Shown here: positions 15,643 through 23,580 of the stretch, one piece after another | How the letters are laid out: each line of letters starts with the position of its first letter | Numbering within the stretch: the stretch's first letter is position 1 | Origin: Gallionella sp. | GTDB lineage: Bacteria > Pseudomonadota > Gammaproteobacteria > Burkholderiales > Gallionellaceae | Length of the DNA stretch: 64,000 nt | NCBI GenBank assembly: GCA_028687575.1 | Contig: JAQTZW010000001.1 | Location: 186,001-250,000, forward strand | Direction: 5' to 3' | Made by a program: the position numbers and the translations under genes | Notes under the pieces: generated by a model | Database searches by the model: none | Seen by the model: the letters and a program-made list of their open reading frames with translations, nothing else | Told to the model about the DNA's origin: nothing

Positions 15643-16949
15643 GCGAGCGCACATTGCTGGTTTCCCTCAATAACGGTCCGATCGGCACGTTGCGGGACGA
15701 GAACGGGATCTGGTCTTTCAAGTACGACAGCGCCTGGCTCAACAACCAACAACACTTCGGCCTGAGTCCATCCCTGCCGTTGCAACAAGCGCCGCTGCTG
15801 GATCTGTCATCGAAGCGTCCCGTGCAGTGGTATTTCGACAACCTCCTGCCCGAAGAGCATCAAAGAAGATTGCTGGCCGGCGATGCCCGCATCGATGCTG
15901 CGGATGCATTCGGGTTGCTGGGCTACTACGGTGCCGAGTCTGCCGGTTCGCTCACCCTGCTTCCGCCTGATGCTCAGAATCAAATAGAGGAAGCACTACT
16001 CCCCTTGCCAGATGCCGAGCTTAACGAACGGATACTTGCCTTACCCCGAGTGCCACTCACGCATGGTGCAAAAAAGCGCATGTCGCTGGCGGGTGCGCAA
16101 CACAAGTTAGCAGTCGTATTGCAGGATGGGGCGCTGTTCGAGCCTGTAGGTGCGACACCCTCGACGCATATCCTCAAGCCTGATCACCCGGATGCTGACT
16201 ATCCGCATTCTGCTATCAATGAGTGGTTCGTGATGCGGTTGGCCAAGCGGGCCGGGTTGAACGTTCCTGATGTTCATCGCCGCTATGTTCCTGCGCCCGT
16301 GTATATCATCGACCGCTTCGACCGCGTTCGAGATGCGCGTGGCTGGCAACGCCGGCATGTCATCGATGCCTGCCAGTTGCTGGGGCTTGATCGCAGCTTC
16401 AAATACAGCCAGGGTAGTATGGCCAGCCTGGCGGCCTTGGCAGACCAATGTCGAGGCAATATTGCTGCGCGCACCCGGCTTTTCAGCTGGCTGGTGTTCA
16501 ACGTGCTGGTCGGCAATACCGACGCGCACCTGAAGAACCTGAGCTTTCTGGTAAGTGAAGAGGGTGTCGAACTGGCTCCACACTACGACATCCTGAGCAC
16601 GGCCTGCTATGAGACACTGGCCTACGACAAGAAAAGCTGGCCAAACCTGACAGAGATGGCGTGGCCCATATTGGGCAAACAGTTCATCGCAGACGTCGAC
16701 CGGGCGCTGCTCATCGAAGCTGCTGATGCCCTCAACATCAGGAAGGCAACTGCAGAGCGTCTGTTGGATAACCTGTGCAATCACATCATGGGCAAGGCGG
16801 AAGAAATCTATAAGGAATTCGAGGCAGAGAACGCATCCCTCAAGCAGCGCGCTGACCTTGCACCCATTCTCGCGGGAGAATCTCGTTGTTTACGGACGAT
16901 TATCCACGTCGTGATCAAGGAGGTCGCGGCGAAACTGAAGCAAAGGTGA
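15639..16949 (+). CDS. hipA: HipA-family kinase toxin, second locus
   Basis: This 436-residue HipA homologue has the N-terminal WYFDNLLPEEHQRRLLA segment, MSLAGAQHKLAV, the ATP-binding Lys in HILKPD (about 180), the catalytic loop GNTDAHLKN (about 292-300) and the metal site HYDILS (about 315-320). All are intact. It differs widely from the HipA at 10008, so the two were probably acquired separately rather than duplicated here. The locus is flanked by the end of the three-gene operon on the left and a decayed copy of that end on the right. Confidence 0.9.
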   Translation: MSERTLLVSLNNGPIGTLRDENGIWSFKYDSAWLNNQQHFGLSPSLPLQQAPLLDLSSKRPVQWYFDNLLPEEHQRRLLAGDARIDAADAFGLLGYYGAESAGSLTLLPPDAQNQIEEALLPLPDAELNERILALPRVPLTHGAKKRMSLAGAQHKLAVVLQDGALFEPVGATPSTHILKPDHPDADYPHSAINEWFVMRLAKRAGLNVPDVHRRYVPAPVYIIDRFDRVRDARGWQRRHVIDACQLLGLDRSFKYSQGSMASLAALADQCRGNIAARTRLFSWLVFNVLVGNTDAHLKNLSFLVSEEGVELAPHYDILSTACYETLAYDKKSWPNLTEMAWPILGKQFIADVDRALLIEAADALNIRKATAERLLDNLCNHIMGKAEEIYKEFEAENASLKQRADLAPILAGESRCLRTIIHVVIKEVAAKLKQR

Positions 16950-17032
16950 AGATTTATAGAACTTGATTGGCGAGGTTAGAAATCATGTGGTCGTAATTGC
17001 CTGCACCAAGAAAATTACTTAATTGAGAGGGT

Positions 17033-17158
17033 GCTCTATTTGGCAATCGGAGTTGGATTGCGGTCTTTGCGTTGGATACTCGCGGGCAGGAGCTACGAGG
17101 TTGCGGCTAGTGCGGTGTGAATTTGATGCGATCATGGCGCGGAATGGTGGCGGGAAGT
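17033..17158 (+). pseudogene. decayed copy of the 3' end of the third operon gene
   Basis: This stretch matches the end of the gene at 13752-14978 (source region about 14757-14888). An 18-base block at 17073-17090 is identical to 14796-14813, and a 13-base block at 17146-17158 to 14876-14888. Translated, it reads AIGVGLRSLRWILAGRSYEV against AIEAGLLSLRWILAGRGYEV. A one-base insertion near 17042 and an early stop break it. It is the only recognisable content of the 16950-17242 gap and shows that the second hipBA lies between two copies of the same sequence. Confidence 0.8.
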
Positions 17159-17242
17159 AGGAGGTCAAACGAGCTTGATGTGCAGTTCCGTTGCGACTAG
17201 AATTAAACGCCGCCTATAAATCCAGATTGCAGGAGCGCCGCC

Positions 17243-17509
17243 ATGAGTATTGCCGATACCTATGTTCGTGCTCGCATCGATAAGGTTACTAAAGAACGGG
17301 CCACTGACGCACTGGCAGCAATGGGTCTGTCAATATCGGATGCTATTCGCTTGCTGATGCTGCGTGTCGCCGATGAGCGTCGTTTGCCATTTGATGTAAA
17401 AGTGCCGAACGCGACTACCCGTAAGGCTATTGTCGAGCTTGAATCAGGCAAGGGAAAACGTTTCGACAGCGTTGATGTACTGATGGCTGATTTGAATGCG
17501 GACGTTTGA
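17243..17509 (+). CDS. RelB/DinJ-family antitoxin
   Basis: This 88-residue antitoxin has a ribbon-helix-helix start (YVRARIDKVTKERATDALAAMGLSISDAIRLLM), as in DinJ, and a C-terminal toxin-binding tail (LESGKGKRFDSVDVLMADLN). AGGAG precedes the start. The partner toxin frame overlaps its last 14 bases but is disrupted, so this is probably an orphan antitoxin or is still able to neutralise related toxins. Confidence 0.88.
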   Translation: MSIADTYVRARIDKVTKERATDALAAMGLSISDAIRLLMLRVADERRLPFDVKVPNATTRKAIVELESGKGKRFDSVDVLMADLNADV

Positions 17510-17779
17510 TCGTTCAACTGCCTTCAAACGTGATTACAAACGTGTGATGGCAACTCCACAACATAATAAAGACGTGGGGTCGTTGTTGCCGGAGATATTG
17601 AATTTCTGCTTGTCGATCAACCTTTGCCAGATAATAATCGTGATCACGCGTTGAGCGGTGATTGGACCGGATATAGAGAGTGTCATGTCAAGCCAGATAT
17701 TCTGTTAATCTACCTCAAACCAGATTTAGACACTTTGCGGTTGGCGCATTTTGGCTCACATAGCGAGCTATTCGGTTGA
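17496..17779 (+). pseudogene. YafQ/RelE-family toxin gene broken by a frameshift
   Basis: From the ATG at 17496 the frame reads STAFKRDYKRVMATPQHNKD and so on to about 17606. The family sequence then continues in another frame: DHALSGDWTGYRECHVKPD, LLIYLKPDLDTLRLAHFG and SHSELFG before a TGA at 17777-17779. The catalytic-type His residues of YafQ are all present in the second frame. Loss of one T from the TTT run at 17603-17605 would explain the break. The spliced product would be about 94 residues, the normal family length. A sequencing error cannot be excluded. Confidence 0.8.
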
Positions 17780-18006
17780 TTCAACTATTTTGTTTCTGTA
17801 TCTTATGACAATGTAGAACAATATTTTCTAATTATGGTATCAGTGATGGTATTGTTAATTTTTATTCATAAAATATATAATATAATCAAGGCGATGGATG
17901 TGTTGTTTACAATTGAGTGGGAATAGGAATTTCGGCACATGGATCTTTTTGATTCAATAATTTATAAAAGCTAGTACATCAGGGTTTTCTTTCTTGGGTT
18001 TCGGTG

Positions 18007-18012
18007 TATAAT
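18007..18012 (+). promoter_or_regulatory. -10 box of the PEP-CTERM-like gene
   Basis: A perfect TATAAT lies 53 bases before the start codon at 18065. The -35 region (about 17984-17989, GTTTTC) is weak, so the promoter may need an activator. The 17780-18006 gap is AT-rich, has no gene, and carries several TATAAT-like strings around 17870-17885. Confidence 0.45.
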
Positions 18013-18064
18013 CGGCCATCATTTTTGAAGTTTAATTATTAATTTGGCGTGGAGGGTGGCAATC

Positions 18065-18820
18065 ATGAAGAGCAATCTTATTTTTAAAATGTTGCTGGGG
18101 TGTGTGGCAGGCTTGGTGCTAGCAGTCGGCTCCGCGCAGGCAGCGGTTATTACCCTGCAAAGTGGTGGTGGTACACCACTAGCGGCTACAACTCCTGATC
18201 CGGCAGTTAAAGTTCTGCAAGGTGCTGCGGTTGGTGATTTTGCTACACTGACAGCTGGGAATTTTGCCGCTGCCCAAGCAGGCCCCGCAGCTTTTGTGGT
18301 GACTCCTCATCCTCAATGGATCACCCCTGCCGCAGCCCTTATGCCTACAGCTCAGTGGGTTTCTGTTACCTCTAACGGCGGTACCAATCTTGCTGGCAAT
18401 CCAGCGGGTTCATTTTCTGGCTTGTATGCAATCAGCTTCAACGTGGCCAACCCGGCATTGTTATCAAGCGCGGTTCTGAATATGACTGTATATGCTGATA
18501 ATCTGTTGGGTAGTGTGACTAATGCGGGTATGTATCTGAATGGTGTTGCTCTTGCAGGTAGTAACGGGACGGGTACCACTAATAGCGCCGCCGGTACCCA
18601 GGTTACATTAGCGAATGTGAATATCGCCGCTTTGCTGGTTGCGGGTGTGAATACGCTTTACTTCGATGTTGTGAATACATTGACCGGGCCATCTGGCTTG
18701 ATGTTCTTCGGTACAGTCACAACAACGCAAGTTGCTGTTCCTGTTTCGGGTGTGGCAGGTCTGCTTGCACTCGGCTTGCTGATGCTGGTTTTTGTAACAC
18801 GCCGTTCTGCAAGAGTGTAA
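18065..18820 (+). CDS. secreted protein with PEP-CTERM-like C-terminal sorting tail
   Basis: This 251-residue protein has a signal peptide (MLLGCVAGLVLAVGSAQA, about residues 10-27). The mature part is low in charge and rich in Ala, Gly, Thr and Asn, with predicted beta structure. It ends VPVSGVAGLLALGLLMLVFV-TRRSARV: a short motif, a hydrophobic helix and a basic tail, as in exosortase substrates, but with VPVS where the standard form has VPEPS. GGAGGG gives a strong ribosome site. It stands just before the sulfation genes but ends in its own terminator, so it is a separate transcript. The function is unknown; a surface or matrix protein is likely. Confidence 0.65.
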   Translation: MKSNLIFKMLLGCVAGLVLAVGSAQAAVITLQSGGGTPLAATTPDPAVKVLQGAAVGDFATLTAGNFAAAQAGPAAFVVTPHPQWITPAAALMPTAQWVSVTSNGGTNLAGNPAGSFSGLYAISFNVANPALLSSAVLNMTVYADNLLGSVTNAGMYLNGVALAGSNGTGTTNSAAGTQVTLANVNIAALLVAGVNTLYFDVVNTLTGPSGLMFFGTVTTTQVAVPVSGVAGLLALGLLMLVFVTRRSARV

Positions 18821-18891
18821 TAGGAGTGTAATAACTATCACGGTGAACCCTGGTAATCGGGATATTCTGAATATCAGTGCCTGAGTTAGTA

Positions 18892-18919
18892 GAAGGCCGC
18901 AACCTAGGTTGCGGCCTTC
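18892..18919. terminator. terminator-like perfect palindrome
   Basis: A perfect 28-bp palindrome is centred on CCTAGG (18903-18908) with GC-rich arms GAAGGCCGCAA and TTGCGGCCTTC. A short T-rich stretch (TATTTTCGTT) follows. It most likely ends the transcript of the PEP-CTERM-like gene before cysQ and can act in both directions. Confidence 0.7.
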
Positions 18920-18965
18920 CTATTTTCGTTAAATGATTTGACATATATGTATTATCAATAGCTTG

Positions 18966-19757
18966 ATGAATAATCTATTAAATGAAGTGGTTATGATTTC
19001 GCGGATGGCAGGCAGCGCTATCATGGAAAAATATCTAGATCCCGACAATCAAGTGAGCAGCAAAAGTGATAATTCACCTTTAACGGCGGCTGATTTGGCA
19101 GCGGATGCTGCTATAAATTCGGGAATTACAAGTCTCGGATATGACTGGCCTATGCTATCAGAAGAGTCATCTAAAATTTCTTTCAATATCCGCAAGCAAT
19201 GGGGACGTTACTGGCTAATTGATCCGCTTGACGGCACTAAAGAGTTTATCCGGCGCAATGGTGAATTTACCGTGAATATTGCGCTTATTGAAAAGGGCAT
19301 CCCGATACTTGGAGTGGTTTACGCACCTGCTATGGATGTGTGTTACTTTGCCGCTGTAGGGGTTGGTGCATTCGTACGTCGAAATGGTGAAGTAAAGAAA
19401 ATCAAAACTAATACTCAAGTGGAAGGGGAGTTATTGAAAGTGGTTTCAAGCCGGTCACATAGTGATGCACGTACCGAGGCACTGTTGGAAAAGTTGGGTG
19501 AATGCTTTTGTGTGAGTATGGGGAGCTCCCTTAAGTTGTGCTTGGTTGCTGAGGGTTTGGCTGACTTTTATCCCCGATTGGGACCGACGATGGAGTGGGA
19601 TACAGCTGCAGCGCATGCAATTGTAAGTTGTGCTGGGGGGCGTGTATGTGATTCCGATGGCGTAGAATTGAACTACAATAAATCGAATTTGCATAACCCG
19701 GAATTTTTCGTTTTGCCTAGAGGTGACGAAAAGTTGTTAGATTTAGTGCGTAGTTGA
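18966..19757 (+). CDS. cysQ: 3'(2'),5'-bisphosphate nucleotidase CysQ
   Basis: This 263-residue enzyme removes the 3'-phosphate from PAP, the by-product of PAPS-using sulfotransferases, giving AMP. It belongs to the lithium-sensitive inositol monophosphatase fold. SEES (about 65-68), the metal-binding DPLDGTKEF (about 86-94) and WDTAAAHAIVSCAGG near the C-terminus are all present. The ATG at 18966 is preferred over the TTG at 18963. It heads a group with cysC and a sulfotransferase, so its job here is probably to clear PAP produced by that sulfotransferase rather than to serve cysteine synthesis. Confidence 0.9.
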   Translation: MNNLLNEVVMISRMAGSAIMEKYLDPDNQVSSKSDNSPLTAADLAADAAINSGITSLGYDWPMLSEESSKISFNIRKQWGRYWLIDPLDGTKEFIRRNGEFTVNIALIEKGIPILGVVYAPAMDVCYFAAVGVGAFVRRNGEVKKIKTNTQVEGELLKVVSSRSHSDARTEALLEKLGECFCVSMGSSLKLCLVAEGLADFYPRLGPTMEWDTAAAHAIVSCAGGRVCDSDGVELNYNKSNLHNPEFFVLPRGDEKLLDLVRS

Positions 19758-19776
19758 ATGAGTGATTGGAATCTAA

Positions 19777-20403
19777 TTGAATAAAACTTCTTCCTCGTCG
19801 ATATCAAGTAATGTCTTATGGCAGCATTCCATCGTCACACGTAATCTTCGCGAAGCGCAAGGCGGGCATCGTGGTGTAATTGTATGGTTCACGGGGCTGT
19901 CTGGATCGGGAAAGTCAACACTAGCGCATAGTGTAGAAGAGCGCTTGTTTAACCTTGGCTGCAAAACTTTTGTGCTTGATGGGGATAATGTACGTCATGG
20001 ACTTTGCGGCGACCTCGGATTTTCTGAGCAGGATAGAGTCGAGAATATTCGACGTGTCGGAGAGGTTGCGAAGCTTTTTATGCAAGCAGGTGTGATTGTC
20101 CTTACTGCCTTTATTTCTCCCTTTCGTGAAGATCGCGCACGGGTCAGAAACCTAGTCGGAAACGGTGATTTTATCGAAGTATTTTGCGATGCCACACTTG
20201 CGGTATGCGAAAGTCGTGATGTAAAAGGCCTATATAAAATGGCCAGAGCAGGGAAAATTGCAGAATTTACCGGTATTTCTTCTCCCTACGAGAAGCCAGA
20301 AGCACCGGACTTAATCGTTGAAACGGGGGGGGCTGATTTGGATGCTTGTGTGAACGAGGTGATAAATCTACTCATTCATCACGACGTGATTAAATCGGCA
20401 TGA
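19777..20403 (+). CDS. cysC: adenylyl-sulfate kinase CysC
   Basis: This 208-residue kinase phosphorylates APS to PAPS, the sulfate donor. Walker A is GLSGSGKST (about 40-48), and [25 protein letters not shown] and the lid FISPFREDR are textbook CysC. The start appears to be a TTG at 19777, since a TAA lies immediately upstream in frame and no ATG occurs before the kinase core. It lies 19 bases after cysQ. No ATP sulfurylase gene is seen in the window, so APS must come from elsewhere. Confidence 0.92.
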   Translation: MNKTSSSSISSNVLWQHSIVTRNLREAQGGHRGVIVWFTGLSGSGKSTLAHSVEERLFNLGCKTFVLDGDNVRHGLCGDLGFSEQDRVENIRRVGEVAKLFMQAGVIVLTAFISPFREDRARVRNLVGNGDFIEVFCDATLAVCESRDVKGLYKMARAGKIAEFTGISSPYEKPEAPDLIVETGGADLDACVNEVINLLIHHDVIKSA

Positions 20404-20496
20404 ACGTTACGAACGAACCAACTAATCCAGTGAGCAAGCAAAGTCTAATTTCGCGTAATTTACTTCGAGTTAGCCAAATCGCTTTTGCATAATGAA

Positions 20497-21972
20497 ATGA
20501 TTATTTATTTCTTTTCAGTCCCGGTGGGCATTCTCCTCTCTGAAATTTCTATTACCTTCTTTGGTGGTCAATGGTTCAGAGCCATGCTGGCTGAGGTGGG
20601 GGGGAAACTGCATGAGTTCCAGCGTGCAACTGGGGATGATGTACGTCAGGAGTTACTCTTGCGAACAGGGAAAATGACATTGCAGTTTAGTTTTACGGTA
20701 CTTGGGGTGATATTGGTTCTAGGCGGTATTGCTTTTCTCCCGCCCTGGATGCTCGATTGTGATGAGGTGCAGCAGATGAGCTATGTTGTGGCTGTGTCCG
20801 TGGTTGCCACTGTATGGTGGTTAATCAGACGTCCTAGGAGTGGCACAGCTGATCTGTCCCCTATGCCCCAAAAATATGACCATAGTTATGGTGTAATGGA
20901 TAAGTGGCTGCACTGGCTTGCGCTTCATCCCGCAACGGTACGCCATCTTGCGTTTGATTTGGAACGTCAGTTTGCTCTGCCAATTTCTGGCACTGATGCC
21001 AACTTGGGGGTGGGAAAAGATGCCGCAGCTGGTTCGGTATATGTCTGTGGGTTGGCACGTTCTGGCACAACTATGTTGTTGCGTATTCTCGACGAAATCA
21101 AGGATTTTAGGTCGCTGACTTATCGTGACATGCCGTTTGTTCTTGCCCCAAATATATGGCGGAAAGTAACACGCCATACCAAACAGCAGGCGCTGGTCAA
21201 GGAGCGTGCGCACGGCGACGGCATTCTGGTAAGTGTGGATAGTCCAGAGGGTTTGGAGGAAGTTTTCTGGCGTACGTTCGGAACGCAGATGTGTAATCCT
21301 GATTGTTTTGGTTTTGATGAACCTACTAAGGATGTGTTAGCAACCTTTGCTGATTATCGAGCGATCGTCGCAAATCCGCGAACGGAAAATACTTCCGAGA
21401 ATAGTGTGCTGAAGCGATATTTATCAAAGAATAATAACAACCTGCTCCGTTTACGTAGTCTTTGTGCCGATCCAACTGCGACGGTATTGTTGGTATATCG
21501 TAATCCATTTGCTACGGCGCGTTCCTTACATCGCCAACATCAGCGTTTTTGTATTTCTCAATCCAGTGATCCATTTACGCGGGCTTATATGGGTTGGTTG
21601 TCCCATTACGAATTTGGTCTTGATCACCTGCCGTTTTGCTTTGCTTTGTCTGAGATGTCAGGCAAGTACTCGCCTACTGATTTGAATTACTGGTTGGACT
21701 ATTGGAATGCTGTCTACCGTTATGTGCTTTCACTGGGTGATTTGGGATATTGCCTGGTAAGTCACGATGCGCTTCGAGTCAATCCCTCCGCGGCCTTGAC
21801 CAAACTTTTTGAAGTGCTCGATGTCAGCGCGGATGTTGAAGTGCTTGCACAACAGATTGCTGCCCCTGATGCGGAGACTAGGGATGGGTTTTCACCTGAA
21901 CTCATTAATCAAGCCGCAGCAACATATCTAGAGTTGCTTGAAAGTTCCAAGAATATTTTTCTTGTCAATTAA
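20497..21972 (+). CDS. membrane-anchored PAPS-dependent sulfotransferase
   Basis: This 491-residue protein has hydrophobic segments at about 3-20, 62-83 and 93-110, followed by a cytoplasmic sulfotransferase domain. VYVCGLARSGTTMLLRIL (about 181-198) is the PAPS 5'-phosphate loop, and VYRNPFATARSLHRQ (about 333-347) supplies the Arg and Ser of the 3'-phosphate site. KNNNNLLRL is also typical of the family. The acceptor could be a sugar or lipid at the membrane. A TTG at 20485 is an alternative start. It sits between cysC, which makes its donor, and two ASST-like proteins. Confidence 0.85.
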   Translation: MIIYFFSVPVGILLSEISITFFGGQWFRAMLAEVGGKLHEFQRATGDDVRQELLLRTGKMTLQFSFTVLGVILVLGGIAFLPPWMLDCDEVQQMSYVVAVSVVATVWWLIRRPRSGTADLSPMPQKYDHSYGVMDKWLHWLALHPATVRHLAFDLERQFALPISGTDANLGVGKDAAAGSVYVCGLARSGTTMLLRILDEIKDFRSLTYRDMPFVLAPNIWRKVTRHTKQQALVKERAHGDGILVSVDSPEGLEEVFWRTFGTQMCNPDCFGFDEPTKDVLATFADYRAIVANPRTENTSENSVLKRYLSKNNNNLLRLRSLCADPTATVLLVYRNPFATARSLHRQHQRFCISQSSDPFTRAYMGWLSHYEFGLDHLPFCFALSEMSGKYSPTDLNYWLDYWNAVYRYVLSLGDLGYCLVSHDALRVNPSAALTKLFEVLDVSADVEVLAQQIAAPDAETRDGFSPELINQAAATYLELLESSKNIFLVN

Positions 21973-22007
21973 CAGGCTGAGAACGGATAGACTGTCATTG
22001 TTCCAAT

Positions 22008-23537
22008 TTGAATTTGGAAAACTATATAACGCAGCATCCTGCATACGTTAGAATCAAACATTATTTCAGGCTTATCGAGAAATTTTTGTTACTACTGCGT
22101 CGCCACAGGAAACTTAAAATATCATCTGACCAGCCCTGTCAAACGCCAGTATATGGATGGTCGTTTTGGTTCTGGTTGTCGGCTGTATTCTTGGTTGTAT
22201 TGCTTGCTTCAGTATTGTTCATCGCATCGGCTGTTCGGCATATCTCAGAAGATGGTACACGCTTTTCTGTTACGCAATCCCGCGTAATTATGTCGATTGC
22301 CGAATTTCCCTTTCTGGTTAAAACCGCATTGATTGAGCTAAAGTCATATTTTACGAATGAGCCACTTCCATTATTGTTGAGTCGAGAGGTAGTAGAGCAA
22401 CCCTACTGGGTGCGCAAGTTTCCCTCAACAACAGACACTGGATACTTATTGTTTTCGGGTGTTGATGCGTCGTCAAAGCGTGCTGTTGTCGAATTGATCA
22501 GGATTTCTGACGGGGTGGTGCTGGCGAAATGGGTGCCGGACTGGCCAGCAATTTTCAAGAAGACTAGCGCCAAGAAATATGCGCCACTGGGTAGTCAGTA
22601 TGCAGCCAAGCCAGTGCACCCCCTATTGCTTGCTGATGGCGATATCGTATTCGGTCACAATGGCGGCTCGTTGGTTAGGATGAGCCCTTGCAGTTCTGAG
22701 CCGGTTTGGGTGCTTGATGAAGTCATTCATCACTCCATTGAGCTTGATTTGAATGGGGCTGGCATTTGGGCACCTTCTGTTTCGCTGGATGGATTTTCCG
22801 ATAATCCTTGGCTACAGGGACGTGTGCGGGATGATGCCATCGCACATGTTTCGCTTGATGGTCGCTTGCTTGAAAGATTTTCATTTGCTCGCATTCTGCG
22901 ACAAAACGGTCTGCAGGCTTTGCTGTTGGGAATGTCTGGTGAGCGGTTGAGCAGAGATCCCATTCATTTGAATGAAATCAAAGTGGCTCGAAGCGATTCA
23001 CGCTATTGGCAGCGCGGAGATCTGCTAATTTCATCACGCCATTTGAGCACGCTATTTCTGTATCGGCCATCTACTAACAAAATCCTTTGGTACAAAACCG
23101 GGCCTTGGATGAGTCAGCATTCGGCGGATTTTGTAGATGAACATCGTATTTCCGTGTTCGATAATCATGTGACCGGTGGGGGATTTATGGATAAGTCCCA
23201 GGTGCTGATGAATCCACACGACATCAATCGGGTGTATGTATATGACTTCGATGATGGCAAGTTGACGCAGCCATTTGAGGCACTGCTTGCTGATGCACGC
23301 CCTTTGACAATCACAGCTGGGCGGGCGCGCATACTTCCCGATGGGGGATTGTTTCTTGAAGATACCAATAACGGCAGGGATATGCGGTTTTCAAAGGAAA
23401 GTTTGCTATGGTCGCGTATCAACGATTTTGATGAGAAGCGAATCGGCGTGGTGTCATGGGGGCGTTACTTGACAGCCGAGGAAGCCGCTGTCCCTTTGCG
23501 CGCAATTACTGCACGGCATTGCCAGTGGATCAAGTGA
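22008..23537 (+). CDS. membrane-anchored arylsulfotransferase (ASST)-like protein, copy 1
   Basis: This 509-residue protein has one transmembrane helix (about 52-75) and a large, probably periplasmic, domain with propeller-like repeats. HHSIELD (241-247), DPIHLNEIK (317-325), ISSRHLSTLFLY (341-352) and GPWMSQHSADFVDEHRISVF (365-384) match the arrangement of ASST enzymes. In E. coli AssT, a His, an H-x-N pair, an Arg and a second His form the active site. Here H241/242, H320 with N322, R344 and H371 are candidates. ASST moves sulfate between phenolic groups without PAPS. The start is a TTG with no better option. A paralogue follows directly. Confidence 0.7.
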   Translation: MNLENYITQHPAYVRIKHYFRLIEKFLLLLRRHRKLKISSDQPCQTPVYGWSFWFWLSAVFLVVLLASVLFIASAVRHISEDGTRFSVTQSRVIMSIAEFPFLVKTALIELKSYFTNEPLPLLLSREVVEQPYWVRKFPSTTDTGYLLFSGVDASSKRAVVELIRISDGVVLAKWVPDWPAIFKKTSAKKYAPLGSQYAAKPVHPLLLADGDIVFGHNGGSLVRMSPCSSEPVWVLDEVIHHSIELDLNGAGIWAPSVSLDGFSDNPWLQGRVRDDAIAHVSLDGRLLERFSFARILRQNGLQALLLGMSGERLSRDPIHLNEIKVARSDSRYWQRGDLLISSRHLSTLFLYRPSTNKILWYKTGPWMSQHSADFVDEHRISVFDNHVTGGGFMDKSQVLMNPHDINRVYVYDFDDGKLTQPFEALLADARPLTITAGRARILPDGGLFLEDTNNGRDMRFSKESLLWSRINDFDEKRIGVVSWGRYLTAEEAAVPLRAITARHCQWIK

Positions 23538-23580
23538 GCTGGATGAAGAGGCAGGGTTCGGGATACATGGAAGCATGTGA

